Positions 10,601-19,251 of a stretch of DNA of 64,000 bases are shown piece by piece. A model generated the notes under the pieces. The model saw only the letters and a program-made list of their open reading frames with translations. It ran no database searches and was not told where the DNA came from. The translations under genes were made by a program, and so were the position numbers. The number at the start of each line of letters is the position of its first letter. Within the stretch, counting starts at the first letter, position 1. This DNA comes from Mycolicibacterium sp. MU0053 (GTDB taxonomy: Bacteria > Actinomycetota > Actinomycetes > Mycobacteriales > Mycobacteriaceae): assembly GCF_963378095.1 (NCBI RefSeq), contig NZ_OY726397.1, forward strand, positions 1,860,001-1,924,000, written 5' to 3'.

Positions 10601-12898
10601 ACCGAACGCCAGGTCGCCGGCCTGTTCGCGCAGCTGCTGGCGCGGCCGCGGGTCGGCGCCGACGACTCGTTCTTCGACCTCGGTGGGCACTCGCTGTTGG
10701 CCACGAAACTCGTTGCGGCCGTGCGCTCGACGTGCGGTGTCGACATCGGGGTGCGCGAGGTCTTCGAACTGGCGACCGTCGCCGAGATCGCCGCGCACAT
10801 CGATGCGTTGGCGGCCGGTACCGCCGGGCCCACGCGACCGCGACTGGTGCCGACCCCGCACGAGGGTCCGGCACCGCTGTCGTCGTCGCAGCTGCGCAGT
10901 TGGTTCACCTACCGGGTCGACGGTCCCAGCGTGGTCAACAACATTCCGTTCGCGGCGAAGCTGAGCGGGCCCGTGGACACCGCGGCGTTGTGCGCCGCGG
11001 TGGGCGATCTGGTGGATCGGCACGAGATCCTGCGCACCACCTACCGGGAGATCGACGGCGTGCCGTATCAGATCGTGAACGCCGCGGCCGGGTTGGCTGT
11101 GCGCGTCGCGGACGGCGCGGACGCGCAGTGGATCACCGCGCAGTTGGACGCCGAGCGCGCCCACATCTTCGACCTGGAGCACGAGTGGCCGATCCGGGCC
11201 GCGGTGCTGCGCGCTGACGGCGCGCACGTGCTGGCGCTGACGATGCACCACATCGCCGGCGATCACTGGTCGGCCACGGTGCTGTTCACCGATCTGCTGG
11301 TCGCCTACCTGGCGCGCTGCGGCGGCGAGGCCCCGACCTGGGCACCGCTGCCGGTGCAGTACGCCGACTACGGCGCCTGGCAGGCCGAGCTGCTGTCCGA
11401 GAACACCGGAATCGCTGGGCCGCAACGCGAGTATTGGATCGAACAGTTGCAGGGGCTGCCGGCCGAGACCGGGCTGCGTCCGGATCACCCGCGCCCGCCG
11501 GTGCTCAGCGGCGTCGGCGATGCGATCGCCTTCGAGCTGGGGGCCGCGACCCGGCAGCGGTTGACCGCGCTGGGCGCCGAGCTCGGCGTCACCGAGTTCA
11601 TGATCCTGCAGGCCGCGGTGGCCGTGGCGCTGCACAAGGCCGGTGGGGGACTGGACATCCCGATCGGCAGCCCGGTGGCCGGGCGTACCGAGGCCGAACT
11701 GGATCAGCTCATCGGGTTCTTCATCAACATCCTGGTGCTGCGTAATGACCTGCGCGGCAATCCGACCGTGCGCGAACTGCTGGGGCGTACCCGGGAGATG
11801 GCGCTGGCCGCCTACGCGCATCAGGATCTGCCGTTCGATCAGGTGGTCGACGCGGTGAGCCCGGTGCGCTCGTTGTCGCGCAACCCCCTGTTCGGCGTCG
11901 TCGTCCACGTGCGCGAGCAGCTGCCGACCGACCGGGTGATCGACAGCGGGGCCGAACGCGGCAAAGCGCCTACCACGTTCTCGGCCCTGGAGCCGGATTT
12001 CGATGCCGCACACGCGGATCTGCAGCTGAGCTTCTTCGCCGGCGAGGATGGCTACCGTTGCCACGCCATCTACCGTGCCGAGCTGTACGACCGTGACACC
12101 ATGGTGCGGTTCGCGGACTGGCTCAGTCGGGTGGTCGAGGCCTTCGCCGACAATCCCGATGTCGCGCTGCGCGACATCGAGGTCGTCGATGCGGCCGAGC
12201 GCCGCCGCATCCTCACCGAGTGGAGTGCCGCCGGCGGCGCCGCGCGGGCCTATGTGCTCGACGAGACCCTCAAGTGTGTCCCGGTCGGCGTCGTGGGTGA
12301 GATCTATACGGCCGGCGGACCGCTGGCCGCGGCCCAATGCAGCGGGGCGGCGCAGACCGCGGTCCGGTTCGTCGCGAATCCGTTCGGCAATCCGGATGGT
12401 GCAGAATCCGATTCGCGGCTGTACCGCACCGGGGAACGGGGCCGCTGGCGCCCCGATGGGGTGCTGGAGCTGATCGGCCGCACCGACGTCGCCGTCGCCC
12501 CACCGGCGGCGGCTGCGCGTGCGAGCGAACCGCCGAGCACCGACACCGAGCGGACGCTGGCGGCGCTGCTCGAAGAGGTCCTCGACGTCACCGATGTCGG
12601 CCGCCACGACGACTTCTTCACCCTCGGCGGCGACAGCATCCTGGCCGTGCAGTTGGCGGCGCGGGCGCGCGACGTCGGCCTGAACCTCAAGGCGCGGATG
12701 GTGTTCGAGCATCCCGTGCTGCAGGAGCTCGCCGCCGTGGTCGACACCGCGCCGGAGATCGGGGCCGCCTCGCCGAGCGGCGACGCCCCCGACGACAGCG
12801 CGCAGACCCGCCACGCACCGATGGCGGCCTCGGGCCTGTCCGCCGACGAACTGGCCGATCTGACCGCCTCCTGGGGCACCCAGAACGGGGCGCAGTGA
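7655..12898 (+). CDS. mbtE: Mycobactin NRPS MbtE (C-A-PCP-C-relic A-PCP)
   Basis: A 1747-residue nonribosomal peptide synthetase with a GTG start. Domain order by motif: condensation (~35-460, HHIAWDDG); adenylation (~485-970, IYTSGTTGLPKG and a YGPTETVVN stretch); carrier (Ser1013 in LGGHSLLATK); second condensation (~1065-1520, HHIAGDHWS); a short fragment at ~1531-1615 that resembles only the C-terminal part of an adenylation domain (VPVGVVGEIYTAGG, LYRTGERGRWRPDG); and a second carrier (Ser1661 in LGGDSILAVQL). The fragment lacks the ATP-binding A3 and A5 motifs and cannot activate an amino acid alone. MbtE should activate the first (N6-hydroxylated) lysine and pass the chain onward. It ends with a GTGA overlap with mbtF. 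Confidence 0.93.
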   Translation: MTETSLEDRRLELMRRKLSERGLASARDEAPAAGAAAPALSDGQLRMWFVQAADPSGALLNIAVSYRLTGVLDAAKLHEAVDAVAGRHSVLRTTYHADQNGAPHPKVDPDLRPAWTMHDLAELSERARQLRLEVLAQREFAAPFDLTQDSPLRITLVRTAPDEHVLLLVAHHIAWDDGAWRVFFGDLTRAYTGAGLDPEPRRTGGPGGIDTATVEDDIAYWRTVMADMPEPLELPGPSGSAVPSSWRSARSAVRLSAGTAERIAELARESGCTPYMVLLAAFGALIHRYTHSDDFLVVTPVLNRDADAEDTIGYYGNTVAMRLRPAATLTFRELLAQTRETALGAFAHQRVNLDRMVRELNPDRRHGAERLTRVSFGFREPDGGGFCPPGVQCRRAELRGQLTQLPLGFMVEFDRTGALVEAEHLVEILEPALAQQLLDHFAVLLDSALQSPDTALARLRLLDDADAAWLAEMSRGEQFDTPPSTLGDLVTAQVERTPDAVAVVYEGRRFSYREINESANQVAHWLIEQGIGAEDRVAVLLDKSPELVIIALGIVKAGAVYLPVDPTYPADRLSFILGDCDAKLVIREPITGLEGYRTDNPTDADRVRPLTPQNTAYLIYTSGTTGLPKGVPVPHRPIAEYFVWFQGDYQIDANDRLLQVASPSFDISIGEVFGTLACGARIVIHKPGGLNDIGYLTDLLRDEGITAMHFVPSLLGLFLSLPGVNQWRTLQRVPIGGEPLPGEVADKFHATFDAMLHNFYGPTETVVNASRFKVQGKQGTRIVPIGKPKINTQLYLLDDALQPVPVGVIGEIYIGGTHVAHGYHRRPGLTAERFVADPFTPGARLYRSGDLARRNADGDIEFVGRADEQVKIRGFRIELGDVAAAISVDPSVGQAVVVVSDLPQLGKSLVGYLTPVAGEPLETVDVDRIRTRVAAALPEYMVPAGYVVLEEIPITSHGKIDKTALPRPEIVATTVFREPSTATERQVAGLFAQLLARPRVGADDSFFDLGGHSLLATKLVAAVRSTCGVDIGVREVFELATVAEIAAHIDALAAGTAGPTRPRLVPTPHEGPAPLSSSQLRSWFTYRVDGPSVVNNIPFAAKLSGPVDTAALCAAVGDLVDRHEILRTTYREIDGVPYQIVNAAAGLAVRVADGADAQWITAQLDAERAHIFDLEHEWPIRAAVLRADGAHVLALTMHHIAGDHWSATVLFTDLLVAYLARCGGEAPTWAPLPVQYADYGAWQAELLSENTGIAGPQREYWIEQLQGLPAETGLRPDHPRPPVLSGVGDAIAFELGAATRQRLTALGAELGVTEFMILQAAVAVALHKAGGGLDIPIGSPVAGRTEAELDQLIGFFINILVLRNDLRGNPTVRELLGRTREMALAAYAHQDLPFDQVVDAVSPVRSLSRNPLFGVVVHVREQLPTDRVIDSGAERGKAPTTFSALEPDFDAAHADLQLSFFAGEDGYRCHAIYRAELYDRDTMVRFADWLSRVVEAFADNPDVALRDIEVVDAAERRRILTEWSAAGGAARAYVLDETLKCVPVGVVGEIYTAGGPLAAAQCSGAAQTAVRFVANPFGNPDGAESDSRLYRTGERGRWRPDGVLELIGRTDVAVAPPAAAARASEPPSTDTERTLAALLEEVLDVTDVGRHDDFFTLGGDSILAVQLAARARDVGLNLKARMVFEHPVLQELAAVVDTAPEIGAASPSGDAPDDSAQTRHAPMAASGLSADELADLTASWGTQNGAQ

Positions 12899-15800
12899 CT
12901 TCCACGGATCAGACCAGCCAGGCACCCGCGATCGAGGACGTCATCGCGCTGAGCCCGCTTCAGCAGGGGCTGTACTCGATGACGACGCTGGCCGGCACCG
13001 ACCCCGACGGCCGACCCGACCCGTACGTCATCGCGATGGCCGCCGACGTCACCGGCACGTTGGACGCCGCGCTGCTGCGCGAGTGTGCCGCACTGATGCT
13101 GGTGCGGCACCCGAACCTGCGGGCCAGCTTCTTCCGGGGCAACCTGAGCCGCACCGTGCAGGTGGTCCCGAGGCAGATCGAGGTGCCGTGGACGCAGCTG
13201 AGCGCGGGCACCGCCGCAGCGGCCGCCACCCTCGAGGCCGCCGAACGGGCGCGGCCCTTCGACCTCGAACGCGGACCCGCCATCCGATTTCTGCTGATCG
13301 AGATGCCGCAGCAGCGGTGGCGGTTGGCCGTGATGGCGCATCACATCATCATCGACGGCTGGTCGCTGCCGCTGTTCGTCGGCGAGTTGATCACGCTGTA
13401 CCGCTCCGGTGGCGACGCCGCCGCGCTACCGACTACGCCGCGGCCGTACCGCGACTACATCGGCTGGCTGGCCAACCGTGACCAGCAGGCCGGCCGCGCG
13501 GTGTGGGAACGACACCTGGCCGGCCTGGCCGGGCCGACCCTGCTGACGCCCGCGCTGACCGACATCGAACCCGCGCCCGGGCTGCCGAGCCGCAGCGAGG
13601 TGCGACTGGACCAGGCGGCCACGACCGCGCTGGCCGAGGCCGCCCGCGGCCGCCGGATGACCCTGAACACTGTCGTTCAAATGGCCTGGGCCACCCTGCT
13701 TTCGGTCTTCACCGACCGCTCCGATGTGGTCTTCGGCATGACGGTGTCGGGCCGCCCCGACGAACTGTCCGGCGTGGAATCGATGGTCGGACTGTTCATC
13801 AACACCGTGCCGCTGCGGGTCCGGCTGGATCCGCAGCGCAGCGTGGGGGAGCAGTGCGCGGCGCTGCAGCGCACCGCCGCCGAACTGCGTGAGCACAGCT
13901 ACCTCGCGCACGCCGAGTTGCGCGCGCTCGCCGGTATCGGCGAGATGTTCGACACCCTGCTGGTGTACGAGAACTTCCCACCCGGTGGGCTGATCGGCGG
14001 CGGCGAATTCAGCGCCAACGGCGCCACTTTCACCCCGGCCGCGCTGGAGAGCCTGTCGCACTTCCCGGTCACCATCGCCGCGCACCTCACCGACGGCGAA
14101 CTGACCGTGCTCGTCGAAACGCTCGAGGGGGCCCTGGGCCCGATCGATCCCGCCGGCCTGGGGCGACGGTTGATCACGATCACCGAGGCCCTGATCGCCG
14201 GCTGGGACCGACCGCTGCGCGAGGTCAGCGCGCTGTTCGCCGACGAGGCCGAGCGGATCAGCACGGCCGCACAAGCCACCCCGGCGGCGCCCCGCGCCGG
14301 GGCCGGGGCCGGTGTACACGCCCGATTCGCCGAGGTCGCCCGGGACTGCCCCGATGCCGTCGCCCTGAGCCATGCCGACGGTGAAATGACCTACGCCGAA
14401 CTGGATCGCGCCGCCGACCGGCTTGCCGCGGCGCTGCTGGCGCGCGGTGTCGCGGCCGAATCGCCGGTGGCGATCAACCTGTCCCGCGGCCCGCAGTATG
14501 TGGTCGCGATGCTGGCGGTGCTCAAGGCCGGCGCGATGATCGTCCCGCTGGATCCCGGGATGCCCGCCGAACGCATCGCCGACATCCTCGCGCAGAGCAA
14601 CGCGCAGGCGGTCATCGACGCCGACTGGCCCGCGATCACCGACGACCCGCCCGCCGACTACCGGCCCGCCCGCACCACCGCCGAGCACGCCGCCTACGCG
14701 GTGTTCACCTCCGGCACCACCGGAAAGCCCAAGGGTGTCATCGGAACTCACGGTGCGCTGCTGGCGTACGCCGGTGACCACGTCGAGCAGGTGCTGCGCC
14801 CCGCCGCCGAGCGTCTCGGGCGCCCGGTGCGGATCGCGCATGCCTGGTCGTTCACGTTCGACGCCGCGTGGCAACCACTGGCGGGGTTGCTCGACGGCCA
14901 CCGCGTGCACATCGTCGGCGACGACGTGCAACGCGACGCCGAGGGGCTGGTGGCGGTGATCGAACGGCACGGCATCGACATGATCGACACCACGCCATCG
15001 ATGTTCGCGCAGCTCTACCACGTCGGGCTGCTGACGCGCGTGCCGTTGGCGGTGCTGGCGTTGGGCGGCGAGGCCATCGGCGTCGGCACCTGGCGCAACA
15101 TCCGGACGGCATGCGAACGCACCGGAATGGCCGCCTACAACTGCTACGGCCCGACCGAGACGACCGTCGAGGCCGTCGTCGCCCCGATCGCCGAACACCC
15201 GCAGCCGACCATCGGCCGGCCCACCACCGACACCGGTGCCCAGGTGCTCGACTCCTGGCTGCGCCCGGTCCCCGACGGTGTCGCCGGCGAGCTGTACCTG
15301 TCCGGTGCGCAGGTGTGCCGCGGCTACCTGGGCCGACCCGCCGAGACCGCGGGGCGGTTCGTCGCCGACCCGGCCAACCCGGGTGCCCGGATGTACCGGA
15401 CCGGGGATGTGGTGCGCCGCAACACCAACGGGACGCTGCAGTACCTCGGCCGCTCCGACGATCAGGTCAAGATCCGCGGCTACCGGGTCGAGCCCGGGGA
15501 GATCACGGCGGTGCTGCTGACCCACCCGGCGGTGCAGGCCGCGCACGTCGCGGTGCGTTCGCACCGCAGCGGGCCGCGGCTGATCGCCTACCTCGCCACA
15601 CCAGGCACCGAACTGTCGGTCGCCGAGGTCCGCGCCATGTTGGCGACGCGGTTGCCCCGGTATTTGGTGCCCCACCGCATCGTCGTGCTCGACGAACTGC
15701 CGCTGACCGCGCACGGCAAGGTCGACGAGCGGGCACTGGTGGCCGCCGACGGCGACGCCGACGACGGACCGGTGGCCCGCCCGGAAACCGCCACCGAACT

Positions 15801-17310
15801 CGCCCTGGCCGCGGTGGTGACCGAACTACTGGAGACCCCCACGGTGGACGTCGCCGCGGATCTGCTCTCGCTGGGGCTGGACAGCATCGTCGCGCTGTCG
15901 GTGGTGCAGGCCGCGCGCCGGCGCGGAATCGCGTTGCGGGCCCGGCTGATGCTCGAGTGCGGTTCGATCCGCGAACTGGCGGCCGCGATAGACGCCGAGG
16001 CCGCGCACGCCGCCGCGGCGGGACCGGCGGCAGACGACGGCGGCGACGGCCCGATCCCGGTGCTGCCCAACGTGCATTGGCTCTACCAGTACGGCTCGCC
16101 GCGGCGACTCGCGCAGACCGAGGCCGTCAGGCTGCCCGCGGGCACCACCGGCGACCAGCTGCGCGCGTTGCTGCGGGCGATCGTCGCGGGTCACGAGGTG
16201 CTGCGCTGCCGCCTCGACCCCGACACCATGGCCCTGCTGCCGGCCACCGACATCGAGGTGTTCACCGAGGTGCACGCCGACGGTGAGCTGGCCGACGTCG
16301 TCCTCGAACAGACCCGGCGGTCGGTGGAAAGCCTTGACCCCCAACAGGGCCGACTGCTCTCGGCGGTGTGGGTCCGGGAGGCCGACGGGCCCGGCGTGTT
16401 GGTGCTGACCGCCCACGTGTTGGCGCTGGATCCGGCGTCGTGGCGCATCCTGCTCGGCGAGTTGGACGCCGGTTGGCACGCGCTGGCCGGCGGGCACCAA
16501 CCCGCGCCGGTGCGCGAGCACACCGGCTACCGGCGCTGGTCGCAGCTGCTCGGCGAGCGCGCCCGCGACCTGGATACCTGCGGATTCTGGCTGGACCAAC
16601 TGCAGGGACCGGACCCCGATCTCGGGACCCGCCGGGTCCGCCCGGACACCGACCGCGCCGAGCATCTCCAGGTCAGCATTTCGATCACCGCCGTCGACGT
16701 GACCGCGCGGCTGTTGGCGGCGCCGGTGCCGATGACCGACCTGCTGGCCGCCGCGGCCTCGCGCATGGTGACCGCGTGGCGGCAACGACGCGGACAGCCC
16801 ACCCCGATCCCGTTGTTGGCGTTGGAGACCCACGGTCGGGCCGACACCGTCGTCGACCCCGACGGCAGCACCGACACCGGCGAAACCATCGGCCTGTTCA
16901 GTGCGATCTACCCGCTGCGGGTGCGGCCCGAGGCGGGCCTGCCCGAAATCCCGGGCGACGGCCTCGATTACGGGCTGCTGCGCTACCTCCGTCCCGAGAC
17001 CGCCGCGCGGCTGCGCGAGCATGCCGAGCCGCAGGTCATGCTGAACTATCTCGGCCGCACCGAAGCCGCGCGCGGCGGGGTGGCCGAGTTGGACCGCACG
17101 CTGCTCGCCGGTGCCTCGCTGCTGCCCGAACCCGACCTGGCGGTGCTGCACGAATTGACGGTGACGGCCGCGGTCATGCTCGACCCGGCCGGCGGTGACG
17201 CGCCGATGCTCGCCACCCAATGGCGGGCGCTGCCCGACATCTTCTCCACCGACGACATCGCCGTCCTGCAATCGCTGTGGGAGGACGCATTACGGGAGGT
17301 CACCTCATGA
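12895..17310 (+). CDS. mbtF: Mycobactin NRPS MbtF (C-A-PCP-terminal E/C-like)
   Basis: A 1471-residue NRPS starting at the GTG that overlaps the mbtE stop. It has a condensation domain (HHIIIDGWS, first His at residue 149), an adenylation domain (FTSGTTGKPKG near 605; CYGPTETTVE near 755), a carrier domain (Ser997 in LGLDSIVALS) and a C-terminal condensation/epimerization-type domain from ~1050 to the end. In that last domain the expected HHxxxDxxSW reads HVLALDPASW (His1174, Val1175), so the second His, catalytic in epimerases and condensation domains, is absent. MbtF activates the terminal lysine that becomes the cyclic hydroxamate (caprolactam) end of mycobactin; the last domain may help release or be structural. 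It overlaps mbtG by ATGA. Confidence 0.92.
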   Translation: MTSTDQTSQAPAIEDVIALSPLQQGLYSMTTLAGTDPDGRPDPYVIAMAADVTGTLDAALLRECAALMLVRHPNLRASFFRGNLSRTVQVVPRQIEVPWTQLSAGTAAAAATLEAAERARPFDLERGPAIRFLLIEMPQQRWRLAVMAHHIIIDGWSLPLFVGELITLYRSGGDAAALPTTPRPYRDYIGWLANRDQQAGRAVWERHLAGLAGPTLLTPALTDIEPAPGLPSRSEVRLDQAATTALAEAARGRRMTLNTVVQMAWATLLSVFTDRSDVVFGMTVSGRPDELSGVESMVGLFINTVPLRVRLDPQRSVGEQCAALQRTAAELREHSYLAHAELRALAGIGEMFDTLLVYENFPPGGLIGGGEFSANGATFTPAALESLSHFPVTIAAHLTDGELTVLVETLEGALGPIDPAGLGRRLITITEALIAGWDRPLREVSALFADEAERISTAAQATPAAPRAGAGAGVHARFAEVARDCPDAVALSHADGEMTYAELDRAADRLAAALLARGVAAESPVAINLSRGPQYVVAMLAVLKAGAMIVPLDPGMPAERIADILAQSNAQAVIDADWPAITDDPPADYRPARTTAEHAAYAVFTSGTTGKPKGVIGTHGALLAYAGDHVEQVLRPAAERLGRPVRIAHAWSFTFDAAWQPLAGLLDGHRVHIVGDDVQRDAEGLVAVIERHGIDMIDTTPSMFAQLYHVGLLTRVPLAVLALGGEAIGVGTWRNIRTACERTGMAAYNCYGPTETTVEAVVAPIAEHPQPTIGRPTTDTGAQVLDSWLRPVPDGVAGELYLSGAQVCRGYLGRPAETAGRFVADPANPGARMYRTGDVVRRNTNGTLQYLGRSDDQVKIRGYRVEPGEITAVLLTHPAVQAAHVAVRSHRSGPRLIAYLATPGTELSVAEVRAMLATRLPRYLVPHRIVVLDELPLTAHGKVDERALVAADGDADDGPVARPETATELALAAVVTELLETPTVDVAADLLSLGLDSIVALSVVQAARRRGIALRARLMLECGSIRELAAAIDAEAAHAAAAGPAADDGGDGPIPVLPNVHWLYQYGSPRRLAQTEAVRLPAGTTGDQLRALLRAIVAGHEVLRCRLDPDTMALLPATDIEVFTEVHADGELADVVLEQTRRSVESLDPQQGRLLSAVWVREADGPGVLVLTAHVLALDPASWRILLGELDAGWHALAGGHQPAPVREHTGYRRWSQLLGERARDLDTCGFWLDQLQGPDPDLGTRRVRPDTDRAEHLQVSISITAVDVTARLLAAPVPMTDLLAAAASRMVTAWRQRRGQPTPIPLLALETHGRADTVVDPDGSTDTGETIGLFSAIYPLRVRPEAGLPEIPGDGLDYGLLRYLRPETAARLREHAEPQVMLNYLGRTEAARGGVAELDRTLLAGASLLPEPDLAVLHELTVTAAVMLDPAGGDAPMLATQWRALPDIFSTDDIAVLQSLWEDALREVTS

Positions 17311-18599
17311 CCGGCACGCTGGCAATCATCGGCGCCGGACCCAAGGCGGTCGCGGTGGCCGCCAAGGCCGCGGTGCTGCGTCAGATGGGCGTCCCGGTGC
17401 CCGACGTCGTCGCGGTGGAACGCAGCGCGGTGGCCGCGAACTGGCTGCCGGCCGGCGGCTGGACCGACGGACACCACCGGTTGGGCACCGGCCCCGAGAA
17501 GGACGTCGGCTTTCCGTACCGGTCGTCGCTGGTGCCCCGGCGCAACGGCGAACTCGACGAGCAGATGATGCGCTACAGCTGGCAGTCGCACCTGGTGGCC
17601 ACCGGGCAGTTCGCCGAGTGGATCGACCGCGGCCGCCCCGCCCCGGCGCACCGCAAATGGGCGCAGTACCTGCGCTGGGTGGCCGACGCCGTCGGGATGA
17701 ACGTGGTGCGCGGCGAGGTCGCCGGCATCGGGATGGACGGCCGGCGCTGGGCACTGACCACCGAGGAGACCACCATCAGCGCCGACGCGGTGATGGTGAC
17801 CGGGCCTGGCCAGCCCGAGCGGTCCATCCTGCCCGGCAATCCGCGGGTGCTGTCCATCGCCGAGTTCTGGCACCGCGCCGCCGCGCACGAGCGGATCAGC
17901 GCCAAGCGGGTGGTGGTGATCGGCGGCGGCGAGACCGCCGCGGCGATCCTGAACGAGCTTTTCGCGCACCGTGTTTCGACCATCACCGTGATCTCGCCGC
18001 AGGTGACGCTGTTCACCCGCGGCGAGGGGTTCTTCGAGAACACGCTGTTCTCCGATCCCACGCACTGGTCGGGCCTGACGCTGGCCGAACGCAAGGACGC
18101 GATCGCCCGCACCGACCGCGGGGTGTTCTCCGCGCGCGTGCAGGATGCGCTGTTGGCCGACGACCGCATCCGGCACCTGCGTGGTCGGGTGGCGCACGCC
18201 GTCGCCCGCGACGAGCAGATCCGGCTCACGCTGCACACCGACCGCGGCGGCGAGTCGCTGGAGACCGTGCACGGCTTCGACCTGGTGATCGACGGCTCCG
18301 GCGCCGACCCGTTGTGGTTCACCGAACTGTTCAACCAGGACGCGTTGGATCTCATCGAGTTGAGCCTCGGCGGACCGATGACGGGGGAGCGGCTGCAGGA
18401 GTCGATGGGCTACGACCTGGCCGTCTCGCACCTGGCACCGAAGTTGTTCCTGCCCAACCTGTCCGGACTCAACCAGGGACCGGGCTTTCCGAACCTCAGC
18501 TGCCTCGGACTGCTGTCCGACCGCGTGCTGGGCGCCAACCTGACCGATAACGCCGACCGCGTGAGTAGGAGAAGCTGTGAGCACCAACCCCTTCGATGA
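17307..18599 (+). CDS. mbtG: L-lysine N6-monooxygenase MbtG
   Basis: A 430-residue flavin-dependent N-hydroxylating monooxygenase. The N-terminal [15 protein letters not shown] is the FAD-binding GxGPxA signature, and [12 protein letters not shown] near residue 205 is the NADPH-binding motif. It hydroxylates the epsilon-nitrogen of lysine residues that form the hydroxamate iron ligands of mycobactin. The start overlaps the mbtF stop (ATGA), and its 3' end runs 23 bases into mbtH, so all three are expected on one transcript with coupled translation. Confidence 0.92.
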   Translation: MTGTLAIIGAGPKAVAVAAKAAVLRQMGVPVPDVVAVERSAVAANWLPAGGWTDGHHRLGTGPEKDVGFPYRSSLVPRRNGELDEQMMRYSWQSHLVATGQFAEWIDRGRPAPAHRKWAQYLRWVADAVGMNVVRGEVAGIGMDGRRWALTTEETTISADAVMVTGPGQPERSILPGNPRVLSIAEFWHRAAAHERISAKRVVVIGGGETAAAILNELFAHRVSTITVISPQVTLFTRGEGFFENTLFSDPTHWSGLTLAERKDAIARTDRGVFSARVQDALLADDRIRHLRGRVAHAVARDEQIRLTLHTDRGGESLETVHGFDLVIDGSGADPLWFTELFNQDALDLIELSLGGPMTGERLQESMGYDLAVSHLAPKLFLPNLSGLNQGPGFPNLSCLGLLSDRVLGANLTDNADRVSRRSCEHQPLR

Positions 18600-18786
18600 C
18601 GACAACGCCACGTTCCTGGTGTTGATCAACGACGAGGAGCAGCACAGCCTGTGGCCGTCGTTCGCCGACGTCCCCGCGGGTTGGCGCAGCGTCTTCGGCG
18701 AGAGCACCCGCGCGCAGTGTCTGGCCTACATCGAGGCGCACTGGGCCGACATTCGTCCGCGCAGCCTGCGCGAGGCCGTCGGCTAG
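18577..18786 (+). CDS. mbtH: MbtH-like protein
   Basis: A 69-residue protein that founds the MbtH family. These small proteins bind NRPS adenylation domains and help their folding or activity. The family signature is clear: [19 protein letters not shown] in the first half with its conserved Trp residues, and the [17 protein letters not shown] tail. It starts at a GTG inside the end of mbtG, preceded by an AGGAG-type ribosome site, and is the last gene of the visible mbt operon. In M. tuberculosis a cfp2 gene is next to it; no cfp2-like gene is visible here. Confidence 0.95.
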   Translation: MSTNPFDDDNATFLVLINDEEQHSLWPSFADVPAGWRSVFGESTRAQCLAYIEAHWADIRPRSLREAVG

Positions 18787-18794
18787 CGGCCGAC
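18778..18794. terminator. Possible short bidirectional hairpin between mbtH and convergent gene
   Basis: GTCGGC-N5-GCCGAC forms a perfect 6-base stem spanning the mbtH stop codon. The next gene converges from the other side, only 18 bases after the mbtH end. There is no T-tract, so this is a weak candidate. Confidence 0.3.
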
Positions 18795-18804
18795 CGCGGC
18801 ACCC

Positions 18805-19155
18805 TCAGGCCGGGGCCAGCACATCCATGTCGAACAGCCGCGCGTGCAACACCGTGCGGTTGCGCAGGGCCGCCCGCACCGCGCGGTGCAGGCCGTCCTC
18901 GAGGTAGACGATGCCCTGCCACTTGACCGCGTGCGGAAACAGATCGCCGTAGAAGGTCGAGTCCTCGGAGAGCAGCCGGTCCAGGGCGAGCACCGTGGTG
19001 GTCGTCACCAACTCGTCGAGACGAATCTGCCGCGGCGGGATCTTCGACCAGTCCCGGTGGGTCAGGCCGTGCTCGGGGTAGGGTTTGCCGTCCCGGACGC
19101 CTTTGAAAATCATCCCCAGATCGTCTCCCGTGCCAGCCCCCAGCTCGACGTGCAA
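18805..19155 (-). CDS. Conserved hypothetical protein (Rv2375-like position)
   Basis: A 116-residue protein of unknown function, transcribed towards mbtH and away from hrcA. The start shown is the longest reasonable ATG; LGMIFKGV a little further in could mark the conserved beginning. No signal peptide, membrane span or catalytic motif is recognisable. The body is soluble and charged, with the conserved-looking stretch PPRQIRLDELVTTTTVLAL and a C-terminal LHARLFDMDVL. Its place between mbtH and hrcA matches a short conserved hypothetical gene in M. tuberculosis, so it is likely a vertically kept mycobacterial gene. The function cannot be inferred. Confidence 0.7.
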   Translation of the reverse strand: MHVELGAGTGDDLGMIFKGVRDGKPYPEHGLTHRDWSKIPPRQIRLDELVTTTTVLALDRLLSEDSTFYGDLFPHAVKWQGIVYLEDGLHRAVRAALRNRTVLHARLFDMDVLAPA

Positions 19156-19200
19156 CCCTCGAGGCTAGTCGGTGAACGGCCCGCTGACCCGGGCGGACCG

Positions 19201-19213
19201 TAAACTGGCACTC
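19201..19213 (+). promoter_or_regulatory. hrcA promoter -10 box with overlapping CIRCE-like half-site
   Basis: TAAACT at 19201-19206 fits the mycobacterial SigA -10 consensus TANNNT. CTGGCACTC at 19205-19213 matches 7 of 9 bases of the left CIRCE arm (TTAGCACTC), the operator bound by HrcA. The right arm at the usual 9-base spacing matches only 5 of 9. Autoregulation is therefore only suggested. Confidence 0.35.
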
Positions 19214-19251
19214 GGGGTTGTCGTTTGCGGACTCAGAAGGGTGGTTTGTCA

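Noticed and set aside
9752..12925. A 1057-codon open frame on the minus strand opposite mbtE
   Set aside because: Again a shadow frame: mbtE on the plus strand shows complete NRPS motifs over the whole stretch.
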